Notes: generated by a model from the sequence alone, not told the origin. A stretch of 64,000 bases of DNA from Sphingobacterium cellulitidis (GCA_002245855.1 NOUX01000002.1:548988-612987), one strand, 5' to 3'. Counted from the first letter of the stretch, positions 28,340 to 37,385 are shown. Numbers and translations: made by a program.

Positions 28340-29674
28340 ATGAATATTTCACACCAAAACATTGATGACATCAACGCTAATATCCAAGTGGAAATAGCGC
28401 CTGAGGACTATAATCCACAGGTTGATAAAGCAATTAAAGACCAAGCAAAACAAGCTAAATTACCAGGTTTCCGCCCAGGAATGGTACCTACCGCACATAT
28501 TAAACGTATGTATGGTAAAGCAATCTTATTTGATGAAATCAACAAAATTATCAATGATAAAATTGCTGAATACATCGGTGAGCAAAAACTAGAAGTATTA
28601 GGTCAACCCCTTCCTAAAGAAGAGGATAAAGACGGACAATACAACTGGGACTTTAAAGATACTTTCAAATTCGATTATGAGATCGGCCTTGCCCCTCAAT
28701 TCGAAATCCCTTTCTCTGCTGAAACTGAATTCACGGAATACGATATTAAAGCAGATGATGCAACCCTAGCTGAACGTATCAAAAACCTTCGCCGTAGCTA
28801 TGGTAAAATGACTAATCCTGAAGTTTCTGAAGAAGGTGACGTACTTTACGCTACTTTGAAACAAGATAAAGAAGATGGTATCGAAAAAACAACTTCTATC
28901 CGTACGGATATCGTTGAAGATGCTAAAATCAAAAAAGCATTGGTAGGATTGAAAAAAGATGATGCTGTAAAAGTAGATGTTAAAAAAGCATTTAATACCG
29001 CTGACCTTGCTCGTATTCTAGGTATCACTGAAGATGAAGCTGAAAACTTAGACGTTACTAAATTCGAATTGACTGTTAAAAACATCAATAGATTAGAAGA
29101 GTCTGACTTGAACCAAGAGTTTTTCGATAAATTGTTCCCTGCTGGTGAAGTTACTACAGAAGAACAATTCAATGAAAAAGTGAGAGAAGAAGTTGAAAAC
29201 TTATTCAAACAAAACTCTGCTCAAAAATTACGCAACGATATGTATACTTTCGGTATGGATAAAGTTGATGCTAAATTCCCTGAGGATTTCTTGAAAAAAT
29301 GGTTAAAAGCAACTAACCCTAATTTGGATGCTACTGAAATCGAAGAAGGTTTCGAAGATTTCTTGAACAACTTGAAATGGACGATCATCGAAAACCGTAT
29401 CGTAACAGCAAACAACTTAGAAGTTAAATATGATGAAGTAGTTGATTTAGCAAAAGAACGTATCTACGCGCAAATCAAAATGTACAACATCAATGAAGAA
29501 CCTACTGATGAGCAATTGCAACAATTTGCAATGCAATTATTAGGCGACAGAGAACAAGCTAACCGTTTGTTCGAAGAAGTGAAAGCTTTAAAAGTTTTCG
29601 ATCAATTGAAAGATTCTGTGAAAATCAAATCTAAAAAGATTGACTTCGACAAATTCGAAAAGCTTGATAAATAA
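28340..29674 (+). CDS. tig: Trigger factor, ribosome-associated chaperone
   Basis: The N-terminal ribosome-binding domain carries the signature GFRPGMVP (residues 44-51), with basic residues around it as required to dock on protein L23. The middle PPIase region is present but diverged, with an EGDVLYATLKQ segment at about residues 160-170, as usual in Bacteroidota. The C-terminal helical arms are rich in Glu and Lys (LFEEVKALKVFDQLKDSV near the end). Length 444. The ATG at 28340 follows the tRNA terminator by 29 bases, so the gene likely has its own promoter or uses read-through. It ends at a perfect terminator. Confidence 0.95.
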   Translation: MNISHQNIDDINANIQVEIAPEDYNPQVDKAIKDQAKQAKLPGFRPGMVPTAHIKRMYGKAILFDEINKIINDKIAEYIGEQKLEVLGQPLPKEEDKDGQYNWDFKDTFKFDYEIGLAPQFEIPFSAETEFTEYDIKADDATLAERIKNLRRSYGKMTNPEVSEEGDVLYATLKQDKEDGIEKTTSIRTDIVEDAKIKKALVGLKKDDAVKVDVKKAFNTADLARILGITEDEAENLDVTKFELTVKNINRLEESDLNQEFFDKLFPAGEVTTEEQFNEKVREEVENLFKQNSAQKLRNDMYTFGMDKVDAKFPEDFLKKWLKATNPNLDATEIEEGFEDFLNNLKWTIIENRIVTANNLEVKYDEVVDLAKERIYAQIKMYNINEEPTDEQLQQFAMQLLGDREQANRLFEEVKALKVFDQLKDSVKIKSKKIDFDKFEKLDK

Positions 29675-29700
29675 GCATTACAAGAATTAGTTATAAAATT

Positions 29701-29736
29701 AAAAAAGGTTAACGGAATACTTCGTTAACCTTTTTT
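29701..29736. terminator. Bidirectional terminator after tig
   Basis: AAAAAAGGTTAACG and CGTTAACCTTTTTT pair perfectly around an 8-base loop. The convergent gene ends 3 bases downstream. Confidence 0.92.
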
Positions 29737-29738
29737 AA

Positions 29739-30377
29739 TTACAAGTTTTTTGAAAATCCAACTTTTATATAGAGCCCTAACCCCCAATTCCCTTCAGGAG
29801 CTTTCATACTTATAGGTCCCATTTCATAATTGAAACTAAATTCCTTACCTATATCCCGATTGATTCCCCAAGTAGCAGCAAATCCTGTCGCAATTCCTTT
29901 ATCAAAATAGGTCTTTTCTTTGGCTATATAGTCTCCTTGTCTAACATCAAATGTCCAACCAGACATTAAGCCTAAATAGCGTAGTGCAATGAAATTTGCT
30001 GAATTACGCTTAATCGACAAACCATCCCTCGAGCGAACCTTGAATCCGTAATATTTTTTTACAGCAAGGGACCATGTTGGCATCAAAACGCTTGTTTTAT
30101 GATATTGATTCCAACGGTCCTTATCACCGATAGGAAGAGCATGAAACCGGCTTAATCCCCCCATGGTAAGTCCAGCCTGTAATTCAAAGACTCCATTTAA
30201 GAAAATGGGCCTTTCAAATTGATAAGCTAACATAGGCTTTACGATATTCGCTCGGATGCTATGATTTTCAACCACAAAAGATTTGCTAGAGTCTATCACA
30301 CTGGAATTAACTTCTTGCGCTTGAATGAAGGATAAACCAAGTAGAAAAAGCAGGTTAATTAATAAAGAAGTTCTCAT
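29739..30377 (-). CDS. Small exported outer-membrane-like protein, paralogue of the next gene
   Basis: Signal peptide (residues 1-20, ending FIQAQ), then about 190 residues rich in alternating aromatic and polar residues, as in a small beta-barrel, ending with GLYIKVGFSKNL. The adjacent upstream gene (30428-31099) has the same layout: QFERPI/QYETPL near residue 50, ATWGINRDIGKEFSFNYEMGP against GLWGMNRHLGRNFNFNLELG, and the VGFSK end. The two are tandem paralogues with a 50-base gap. No named family is recognised; a barrel or surface role is inferred from the signal peptide and composition. Confidence 0.75.
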   Translation of the reverse strand: MRTSLLINLLFLLGLSFIQAQEVNSSVIDSSKSFVVENHSIRANIVKPMLAYQFERPIFLNGVFELQAGLTMGGLSRFHALPIGDKDRWNQYHKTSVLMPTWSLAVKKYYGFKVRSRDGLSIKRNSANFIALRYLGLMSGWTFDVRQGDYIAKEKTYFDKGIATGFAATWGINRDIGKEFSFNYEMGPISMKAPEGNWGLGLYIKVGFSKNL

Positions 30378-30427
30378 ATAGAATAATAAAACTCCTTAAA
30401 ATTTAAGGAGTTAGTCAGCATAAATCG

Positions 30428-31099
30428 TCAAAATGTTTTTGAAAATCCTACTGTCAGCCAAAATGAAGGAGATAATCCTGAATTAGAAGCATAAATTACA
30501 CTTGGACCTAACTCCAAGTTAAAATTGAAATTCCTTCCTAAATGCCTATTCATTCCCCACAGTCCAACCAAAGCTACTCCACCATCATTATTAAATCTTG
30601 ACGATTTACTCACAACACCATTTATGTTGACACTTTCACTTTCCCAACCACGCAAAAAACCATAAAGCCTTCCACCAAAATAATTAGCCCCATTATTGCT
30701 AATATCTCTTCCTTTTGCATACCTTTTTTCAATATTATAAAAATGCTTCACCCCAACGGATACTAATGGTGCAAGAAGAAATGAATTTCTATCACTTTGA
30801 TAATTTTCATTAATATCAATTGTAATTGATCCTTTTCCAAATTCAAATCCAGCCAACATTCCGACTTTGGCATCTAGTACCGTTTTTGGACCTAACGGTG
30901 TTTCATATTGAAAGTGTAAAAAGGGTGCCAAAATCGATAAATTCAAGCTCATCGTGGGAGTGACAAAGTCTCCCTCAAACTCAGTTATTTCGGAAATAAC
31001 GGAATCTTGCTCTTGAGCAAAAATATTGACAGAATTGCTTAGAATTAGACATAATAAGACCGCAATTCTTTTTAAAGTGTTAAGTAATTGTTTACTCAT
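30428..31099 (-). CDS. Small exported outer-membrane-like protein, tandem paralogue
   Basis: A 223-residue protein with a signal peptide (residues 10-28, ending IFAQ) and a beta-rich body ending SFWLTVGFSKTF. It shares order and spacing of motifs with the downstream gene but has diverged strongly, mainly in the middle (the KGRDISNNGANYFG segment). The terminal Phe is typical of BAM-recognised outer-membrane barrels. The gene is likely first of a two-gene unit. Function unknown. Confidence 0.75.
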   Translation of the reverse strand: MSKQLLNTLKRIAVLLCLILSNSVNIFAQEQDSVISEITEFEGDFVTPTMSLNLSILAPFLHFQYETPLGPKTVLDAKVGMLAGFEFGKGSITIDINENYQSDRNSFLLAPLVSVGVKHFYNIEKRYAKGRDISNNGANYFGGRLYGFLRGWESESVNINGVVSKSSRFNNDGGVALVGLWGMNRHLGRNFNFNLELGPSVIYASNSGLSPSFWLTVGFSKTF

Positions 31100-31196
31100 A
31101 CAGATATTGATTTTAGCGCAAAAATATTACTATTAAATCAATATTCATAACAAAAAAATAGTTGTTTGTGAATTTTTTTAACTATTATTTATTCAT

Positions 31197-32666
31197 CTAA
31201 AAGAAAATATTATAACCCACCGACAATCGTCCATAAGGGTATTCTCTATTGAAATCTGGGTATTGCTGATCATAAAAATGCCCCTGAAGATTGAAATATC
31301 CTGAACTCAAATTGATGGACCAACGCTTATATAAACGCAGGCTGGCTTCCACATTCAAGCCATGCAAAACATAATATGAATCTGTACCTGAAATAGTAAA
31401 AAACACCCCTCCATTATAATCGGCACTTAAAATAAATCGATCTAAAAGCATCAAATCCCCACGAAATCTATACGATGCACCTGGGCCATAATTATAGTTC
31501 CTACTAGCGCCATACAACAAATATGGATCTGGTACCGCAGCCAATATCACCGCTCCAGCACCAACAGTTAAATTTAACCGATTCCCTTTTTTATACCGGA
31601 ACTCAGACAACCAATTGTAATTCAAGCTCTGCCCACCATAGAAAAAAGCATCGTTATTATAAAAGTCATAATGGGCATTCAGGGTACCATAGTGATCCCC
31701 TTTTTTAGACTTGAAGAATTTAGCCCCATATAAAAGAGCATGAACATGCACCCCATTGATAAAGGAGCTATCCCCATTTCCCAATTCAAGGTTGACCGAG
31801 AATTGATCAAATGGTCTTTTATAATTATGCTCACCATTGCTATAGATAAACCGTAATCGTCCATAAAAAGCATTTTTCCCTTCATTTAGAAAGTCTCCTT
31901 CCTTGGCATCAAACCTTCGTATTCCCAAATCAACCTCCGCTTTAATATTTGATGAATCCGCTCCATAATAATCATCAATCGGCTTTCCCCACTTCCCATC
32001 CAATAATCGATTCAACCCATTGATTGGATTCACTAGTGTAGCCACAATTTCATTCCCAATCCGGTTATGATCCGTACGATTTCTAGCCAAGATATTTCTT
32101 GAAACCCGATGCATCATCTCCCCCATCAAAATCCCCCCAAAGGTAGTATTCACCAAATCATTGATCGATGGATGTTGTGTTTCTCCGGCGGTCTCCCATA
32201 TATAGCTTCCTGCTACCGTCGCCAAACTGGATTGATAAAAGTTATATCCATTACTCCGAAATGCATTGAAATATATCTGTCCATGAAATGGGTGATCAAT
32301 CTGATTCGTCGTAAATTGGTTATCATCCCAATCCCAGGCACTAAAACGTTGATGGTCCAAGAAGTTCTGAAAGCTTATGTATGAATAAGGGTCTTTGGTG
32401 ATGAATCTATTAAAGGAGGCAGGTAAAGCCTGCGCCAGAAACCATTGCGTTCCTGCTCGCCAAAACTTCTTTTCTCTTTTTGGATTCAGATCCCATTTCA
32501 GGGTATCTTTAATAAAATCAGGAGATTCCGTAAGAACGGATAAACTGTCATTCCGAAACTTAATGGTATCTCTAACAACCTCCTTTTCAACCTGTCCAAA
32601 TGAATTGATAATGGATAAAAGAAAAACCCACATCAAAAGAAATAGTGTCCTGTGATTTAATTGCAA
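31197..32666 (-). CDS. DUF3943 outer-membrane-like protein (TTG start)
   Basis: A 489-residue exported protein: signal peptide at residues 1-25 (ending NSFGQ), then the DUF3943 region with DNQFTTNQIDHPFHGQIYFN and SSLATVAGSYIWETAGE, and a C-terminal part with barrel-like strands ending RLSVGYNIFF. DUF3943 has no known activity. The start is TTG at 32666, giving a positively charged n-region (NHR); the ATG at residue 12 would leave no charged lead. It lies in the same direction as the paralogue pair and 97 bases upstream of it. Confidence 0.82.
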   Translation of the reverse strand: MQLNHRTLFLLMWVFLLSIINSFGQVEKEVVRDTIKFRNDSLSVLTESPDFIKDTLKWDLNPKREKKFWRAGTQWFLAQALPASFNRFITKDPYSYISFQNFLDHQRFSAWDWDDNQFTTNQIDHPFHGQIYFNAFRSNGYNFYQSSLATVAGSYIWETAGETQHPSINDLVNTTFGGILMGEMMHRVSRNILARNRTDHNRIGNEIVATLVNPINGLNRLLDGKWGKPIDDYYGADSSNIKAEVDLGIRRFDAKEGDFLNEGKNAFYGRLRFIYSNGEHNYKRPFDQFSVNLELGNGDSSFINGVHVHALLYGAKFFKSKKGDHYGTLNAHYDFYNNDAFFYGGQSLNYNWLSEFRYKKGNRLNLTVGAGAVILAAVPDPYLLYGASRNYNYGPGASYRFRGDLMLLDRFILSADYNGGVFFTISGTDSYYVLHGLNVEASLRLYKRWSINLSSGYFNLQGHFYDQQYPDFNREYPYGRLSVGYNIFF

Positions 32667-32829
32667 TTCTGTAAAATTTTAATTTGGCGTAAAAATAAAT
32701 CTTTAACCCGTATTCTTAAACTCTAATAGGGATTCCTACCCCCTTATGACAATTGCCGCAACCTTGGAAAAACAGTTTTGCCTTTAAATGGTTTTATTTA
32801 TATTTAGGATTAACCAACAGAATCACAAC

Positions 32830-33519
32830 ATGAAAAGACTAATTTTAAGTTTTGCCATTCTGCTGATGGGCTTTGCAGTCATTGCCCAACCCAAGCAGCC
32901 CCTACATGGAGCATACCTCGCAAAAGATGGAAATATCAATCATTTATGGCTATTCGTGGATGGCTATAGCTCTTATATTCAATATGAGGATAATAAATAC
33001 ATTTCTACTTGGGGTGGACCTTTTAGCACTGATGCCAATGGAATACAAGTAAAGGTGGAATACAATGATGCCAATCCGGCTGAGGTGGGAACAGAAAAGA
33101 ATACGGAAGCCCAATTGAATGCCCAAAATATTAGCATGGGCAATCTTACCTTTCAGAAACAAAAAGCCAAAAAACAAGACCTTGACGGTTTATGGAGAAT
33201 TACCGGAAGAATGGAAAAAGAAAAGATGTCTACCATTCCTCGTGGAGATCGGAAAACCATCAAAATTTTAGTCGATGGATATTTCCAATGGATAGCCATT
33301 AATCCAGCTGAAAAAGGATTTTACGGAACTGGTGGAGGCACTTATTCTTTTAAAGGGAAAAAGTATACAGAGAATATCCTATTCTTTTCAAGAGATAATA
33401 GCCGCGTTGGAGCCTCTCTATCCTTCGATGGAGAAATCAAAGATGGCGCTTGGCATCATAGTGGTCTTAGTTCTAAGGGGGATCCAATTCATGAAATCTG
33501 GTCGAGAGACAATAAATAA
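32830..33519 (+). CDS. Secreted protein with two similar beta-rich halves
   Basis: A 229-residue protein with a signal peptide (residues 1-20, ending VIAQ). The frame is open back to 32788, but the ATG at 32830 gives a textbook MKR start. Two halves repeat: HLWLFVDGYSSYIQYEDNKY with STWGGPFS in the first, and IKILVDGYFQWIAINPAEKG with GTGGGTYSF in the second, which suggests an internal duplication of a lipocalin-like strand set. It resembles proteins annotated only as membrane or secreted protein in Bacteroidota. Function unknown. It converges on cysM at a perfect terminator. Confidence 0.78.
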   Translation: MKRLILSFAILLMGFAVIAQPKQPLHGAYLAKDGNINHLWLFVDGYSSYIQYEDNKYISTWGGPFSTDANGIQVKVEYNDANPAEVGTEKNTEAQLNAQNISMGNLTFQKQKAKKQDLDGLWRITGRMEKEKMSTIPRGDRKTIKILVDGYFQWIAINPAEKGFYGTGGGTYSFKGKKYTENILFFSRDNSRVGASLSFDGEIKDGAWHHSGLSSKGDPIHEIWSRDNK

Positions 33520-33527
33520 ATATTTTT

Positions 33528-33565
33528 AAAAAAGCGGGTTATTTTTAAAAATAACCCGCTTTTTT
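33528..33565. terminator. Bidirectional terminator (perfect 38-base palindrome)
   Basis: Two 19-base arms centred on AAAGCGGGTTATTTTT and its complement meet with no spacer; the A and T ends serve both strands. Confidence 0.9.
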
Positions 33566-33570
33566 ATTTC

Positions 33571-34443
33571 TTATCCAAAAAGATCCGAACTCAGATATCG
33601 ATCTCCGCGATCACAAACAATAAACACAATCACGCCTTCTTCAAGCTCATTTGCAACTTTCAAGGCTGCATGGAAGGCTCCCCCTGAACTCATCCCCCCA
33701 AAAACCCCTTCTTTTTTCGCTAATTCCCTTGCCCTCTGTACCGCATCCTTCTGGTCTATTTCAATAACACGATCTACACGTGAAGCATCAAATATCTTTG
33801 GTAAATACTCCTTTGGCCATTTCCGAATCCCAGGAATTGAAGATTCATCATTAGGTTGACAACCTACAATCTGAACATCTGGGTTTTGACCCTTTAGGAA
33901 AATTGAACAACCCATGATTGTACCGGTTGTACCCATAGCACTCACAAAATGGGTAATCTTTCCTTCCGTATCTCTCCATATCTCAGGACCCGTAGTTTTC
34001 ACATGTGCCTCGTAGTTATCCGGATTTGAAAATTGATTCAAAATAAAATATTCGCCAGTTGCTGCTTTTTCCTCGGCATAATCCCGACTAACTTCCATGT
34101 TTTCCAACAAGGTCACTTTTCCCCCAAAGGCTTCCATCGTCAATGTCCTTTCTCTTGTGGAAGTTGAAGGCATAACCAGTTCGATTTCCAGACCAAACAT
34201 GTTCGCAATCATTGCCAAGGCTATTCCTGTATTTCCGCTGGTAGCCTCTATCAACTTGCTGTCTTTGTTGATCTCTCCCCGTTCCATGGCTGAACGGATC
34301 ATATTTAATGCGGCTCTGTCTTTTACCGAACCACCAGGGTTATTCCCTTCTAATTTCGCATATATTTTTACCTTGGGGTTATTATGAAATCCCTTGATTT
34401 CAACCATAGGTGTATTTCCAATTAAATCAATGATAGTTGCCAT
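33571..34443 (-). CDS. cysM: Cysteine synthase B
   Basis: A PLP-dependent enzyme that forms cysteine from O-acetylserine and sulfide or thiosulfate. The PLP lysine is K41 in NPGGSVKDR. The phosphate-binding loop SGNTGIALAM and the GTTGTIMG loop are present, and FGGMSSGGA lies near the end. At 290 residues with the short C-terminus (DRYLSSDLFG) it is CysM-like rather than CysK-like. Its ATG overlaps the stop of cysE (TAATG type), so the two are translationally coupled; together they make the last two steps of cysteine synthesis. Confidence 0.95.
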   Translation of the reverse strand: MATIIDLIGNTPMVEIKGFHNNPKVKIYAKLEGNNPGGSVKDRAALNMIRSAMERGEINKDSKLIEATSGNTGIALAMIANMFGLEIELVMPSTSTRERTLTMEAFGGKVTLLENMEVSRDYAEEKAATGEYFILNQFSNPDNYEAHVKTTGPEIWRDTEGKITHFVSAMGTTGTIMGCSIFLKGQNPDVQIVGCQPNDESSIPGIRKWPKEYLPKIFDASRVDRVIEIDQKDAVQRARELAKKEGVFGGMSSGGAFHAALKVANELEEGVIVFIVCDRGDRYLSSDLFG

Positions 34444-35258
34444 TATAGAATAGGTTTTGAGTCAATAAATTTAGAATTAGGCTGATGGTAAACTGTGGTG
34501 TAGGGATCTACACTATTAGTTAACCAAACATTTCCTCCAATTACGGAATGGTGACCAACGATAGTTTCTCCCCCCAGGATGGTTGCACCTGCATAAATAA
34601 TAACATGATCTTCAATAATAGGATGTCTTTGTGTATTGGCCATGTTTTTCTCAACACTTAATGCGCCTAAAGTTACTCCTTGATATAATTTCACATGCTT
34701 ACCTATCCTACAGGTCTCGCCGATAACGATACCCGTTCCATGGTCAATATGAAGGTATTCATCAATAAATGCCCCCGGATGAATATCTATTCCTGTTTTA
34801 GAATGTGCATACTCGGTCAATATCCGTGGAATTAATGGAATCCCTTGAATCCAAAGCTCATTTGCTAATCGATAGATACTGATAGCCAAAAAACCAGGAT
34901 AGGTCCTTATGACCTCATTCAAACTCTGTGCAGCTGGATCGCCTTCCAATATGGCCTCCGCATCGGTCAACATTCGTTCATAAATCGAAGGAAGGTTAAT
35001 AAAGAACTTCTCACTAATCTTTTTAATATTGCAACTTGAACAAGCTTTTGTCTTAAACAACAACAAATACAAATCAGCTTCTGCTTGTTTGAAAGCTGCT
35101 TCAATCTCTTGAACAGTATTAAAAGGTTTTGAATTGCGCTCTGGAAACAACAAATGCAAAAGCTCTACTGCCCATTGGGCAATCGCCTTATTGCTTGGCA
35201 TATCTTGAACAGCCTGTTGTTTCTCATATATATGTTGATAAAAATCATCCATGATCAT
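34443..35258 (-). CDS. cysE: Serine O-acetyltransferase
   Basis: Transfers acetyl from acetyl-CoA to serine to make O-acetylserine, the substrate for the following cysM. The N-terminal helical domain (residues 1-140) precedes a left-handed hexapeptide-repeat beta-helix with DIHPGAFIDEYLHIDHGTGI and GETCRIGKHVKLYQGVTLGA. The catalytic His residues are in IHPGA and IDHGTG. Length 271, the EpsC/long type. Two ATGs lie 6 bases apart (35258, 35252); either may be used. The C-terminus lacks an obvious terminal Ile, so the usual cysteine-synthase complex contact may be weak, although the sequence does end in PIL. Confidence 0.93.
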   Translation of the reverse strand: MIMDDFYQHIYEKQQAVQDMPSNKAIAQWAVELLHLLFPERNSKPFNTVQEIEAAFKQAEADLYLLLFKTKACSSCNIKKISEKFFINLPSIYERMLTDAEAILEGDPAAQSLNEVIRTYPGFLAISIYRLANELWIQGIPLIPRILTEYAHSKTGIDIHPGAFIDEYLHIDHGTGIVIGETCRIGKHVKLYQGVTLGALSVEKNMANTQRHPIIEDHVIIYAGATILGGETIVGHHSVIGGNVWLTNSVDPYTTVYHQPNSKFIDSKPIL

Positions 35259-35279
35259 GGTTAGGTTGAGTTTTTTATT

Positions 35280-35663
35280 TTACTGTACTAATTTTTTAAA
35301 TAATTCCTGATGCGTTTCTGCTGCATCAATACACAATCCAGGGTGTACTGCTGAACATTGAATCATCGTACTCCGCTTTGCGGTCAACCATCTGAATCGT
35401 TCGGTTTGATCCAATTGAGCCAAGGCTCCTCCTGCTTTACTCCCCAAACATACTTGCTTCATCGATTCTAAATGAGCACGAATCTGATCGAAATCAATAT
35501 CCTTCGACAACAGACAACATCGTTCTTCATCCAATTCAAATAGTATATCTGCATATCGCTGCTTTCGACAATATAATAGAACTCCGACATTGACAAATTC
35601 TTCACGCTCAACTCGAGGTACCAACCGAACTACGGCATATTCATATAAAGTCCTATCCTGCAT
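35280..35663 (-). CDS. DUF3037 protein
   Basis: A 127-residue cytoplasmic protein matching DUF3037: EYAVVRLVPRVEREEFVNVG near the start, then VLLYCRKQRYADI. The start overlaps the end of the HipA-like kinase gene by 11 bases, a coupling repeated in many genomes where these two occur together. It lies 21 bases before cysE. No catalytic motif is seen; several Cys and Trp residues are scattered. A role as partner, substrate or regulator of the kinase is inferred from the overlap only. Confidence 0.85.
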   Translation of the reverse strand: MQDRTLYEYAVVRLVPRVEREEFVNVGVLLYCRKQRYADILFELDEERCCLLSKDIDFDQIRAHLESMKQVCLGSKAGGALAQLDQTERFRWLTAKRSTMIQCSAVHPGLCIDAAETHQELFKKLVQ

Positions 35664-36441
35664 GTTGAATCTGATTTACAAAAATTTCTGAATGGGCCGC
35701 TCTTCTTGCAATAAACTCCACATATACCTCCCTAACTTGATCTGCACTAAGATTACGAACCTCATCAATTAACCATTCATCGGGAATTACCTCCAATATT
35801 TTTCTGATATTTTCCTTACTGAACAGACCTTTATATTCCTGATCCACTTCAACAACATGTTTTGCTTTTGAAAGCAAAACATGATCTTTGATCTGCACAA
35901 ATGGCTTTCCAACGGTATCTTCCCAGTTATCCCAATTATGATGAAAGTAAAGCGCGGCACCATGATCGATCAACCATAATTCCTTATGCCAGATCAACAT
36001 ATTGGTGTTCTTCACAGTACGATCTACATTCATTAATAAAGCATCCAACCAAACAATTTTCGAAGCCTCCTCCGAAGAAATCTCATCCACATTCGCATCA
36101 AATGTGATGGCTCCATTCAAATAACTCACTCCAAGATTCTTTCCCACAGAAAATTTCAATAAATCCTGAATTTCCTCATCGGGCTCAGTCCTGCCAAATC
36201 CTTCATCTAAATTCGCATAAACCATTTCCGGAACACGCAATCCTAAAAATCTCGCCAACTCCCCTCCTATAAACTCTGCAACCAAGGCCTTCTTCCCTTG
36301 TCCAGCACCACGAAATTTAATGACATAACTAAAACCATCATCCGCATCTACCAATCCAGGTAGTGAACCTCCCTCGCGAAATGGCTGTATATATCGGATA
36401 ATATTTACCTCTCTAATTTCCGGACGTTTTAATTCCATCAT
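35653..36441 (-). CDS. HipA-like serine/threonine kinase
   Basis: A 262-residue protein with the compact HipA-like kinase fold. The key residues are present: K42 in SYVIKFRG, catalytic D140 with N145 in NVDRTVKNTN, and the metal-binding D159 in WLIDHGAAL, where DHG stands in for DFG. It is shorter than classical HipA (about 440 residues) and has no HipB antitoxin nearby; instead it overlaps the DUF3037 gene. HipA itself phosphorylates glutamyl-tRNA synthetase. This subfamily has no established target known to me. The start could also be the second ATG (36438). Confidence 0.88.
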   Translation of the reverse strand: MMELKRPEIREVNIIRYIQPFREGGSLPGLVDADDGFSYVIKFRGAGQGKKALVAEFIGGELARFLGLRVPEMVYANLDEGFGRTEPDEEIQDLLKFSVGKNLGVSYLNGAITFDANVDEISSEEASKIVWLDALLMNVDRTVKNTNMLIWHKELWLIDHGAALYFHHNWDNWEDTVGKPFVQIKDHVLLSKAKHVVEVDQEYKGLFSKENIRKILEVIPDEWLIDEVRNLSADQVREVYVEFIARRAAHSEIFVNQIQHAG

Positions 36442-36806
36442 TCATTCTATTTAATATTTCAATAAACCCTAAATTCAGTTCCCTTTATCTTTAAAAACTA
36501 ATTTCAGATAGCGCAATAATTATCCAACTACTTGAAATTCCCCATAAAAGGAAACCGCATTCATGCAATTTTAAAGTTAACAATTCCATTTTTTTTCATG
36601 CAATAATTCCACTTAAAACATCTAATACATTAGCATTTACCAACAGTTCATCGCAATTCTAAAAAATTGAACGAATCCCGAAGAGGCATCTTAGACTCCT
36701 AAACCCTGAATTATCTTGACATCAAAGTTAACTGAATACACTAATAATTATTGTTTATCGACGAAATTGGACATCAATGTGACTCTAAGGTTAATGATAT
36801 TCTAGC
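36442..36806. other. Divergent intergenic region
   Basis: About 365 A/T-rich bases between the leftward HipA-like gene and the rightward DUF1599 gene. All frames are broken. Apart from the -7 box that follows I see no repeat or clear hairpin. Confidence 0.5.
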
Positions 36807-36814
36807 TATATTTG
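36807..36814 (+). promoter_or_regulatory. Candidate -7 box for the DUF1599 operon
   Basis: TATATTTG matches TAnnTTTG and lies 16 bases before the ATG at 36831. The -33 region is weak. Confidence 0.5.
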
Positions 36815-36830
36815 TGAGACTCATACTATA

Positions 36831-37385
36831 ATGAACAATTTATTTATGGATACAAATACAGAATACAATCGTATAATCAGCATCTGCCAGGAATTATTTA
36901 TTAAAAAAACCAAAGACTATGGTACCGCTTGGCGAATTTTACGATTAAGTTCTTTGACCGATCAAATCTATATCAAAGCTGCTCGTATCCGTTCGCTGGA
37001 GGAAAAGAAAGAATCTAAGGTCGGTGAAGGTGTAGCCGAGGAATTTATTGGTATTATTAATTACTGTGTAATTGCGCTAATGCAATTAGAATTTGGAAAT
37101 ACGCTAAATGAAAACTTGGACCCTAACATCGTAGAACAAAAATATACTGAAAAAGTAAATGAAACCCGGGACCTCATGTTTGCCAAAAATCATGACTACG
37201 GCGAAGCTTGGAGAGATATGAGAGTTTCTTCTATGACTGACTTAATTTTAATGAAATTGCATCGTGTAAAACAAATCGAAGATAATGACGGTCAAACCCT
37301 AGTTTCTGAAGGATTACAAGCGAACTATCAAGATATGCTAAACTATTCCGTGTTCGCCCTGATTAAACTTGGTCTGGCAAAATAA
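36831..37385 (+). CDS. DUF1599 protein with two tandem repeats
   Basis: A 184-residue cytoplasmic, all-helical protein. The same motif appears twice: KTKDYGTAWRILRLSSLTDQ (about residue 26) and KNHDYGEAWRDMRVSSMTDL (about 117), each followed by a charged helix and an EG...NY...AL helix, matching DUF1599. The KxxDYG...AW pattern is reminiscent of the all-alpha NTP pyrophosphohydrolase (MazG-like) fold, but I cannot assign activity. The first ATG is used here; a second at residue 6 is also possible. It is followed after 7 bases by the BT_3928-type gene, so it heads a four-gene unit. Confidence 0.85.
   Translation: MNNLFMDTNTEYNRIISICQELFIKKTKDYGTAWRILRLSSLTDQIYIKAARIRSLEEKKESKVGEGVAEEFIGIINYCVIALMQLEFGNTLNENLDPNIVEQKYTEKVNETRDLMFAKNHDYGEAWRDMRVSSMTDLILMKLHRVKQIEDNDGQTLVSEGLQANYQDMLNYSVFALIKLGLAK

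Noticed and set aside
28170-28352. 60-codon frame antisense to tRNA-Leu (GRRDSNPHASRRQ)
   Set aside because: Reading a tRNA on the opposite strand typically gives this kind of false protein; the tRNA itself is clear.
35653-36441. Classical HipAB toxin-antitoxin module
   Set aside because: No HipB-like helix-turn-helix gene is adjacent and the kinase is much shorter than HipA; the partner is DUF3037.
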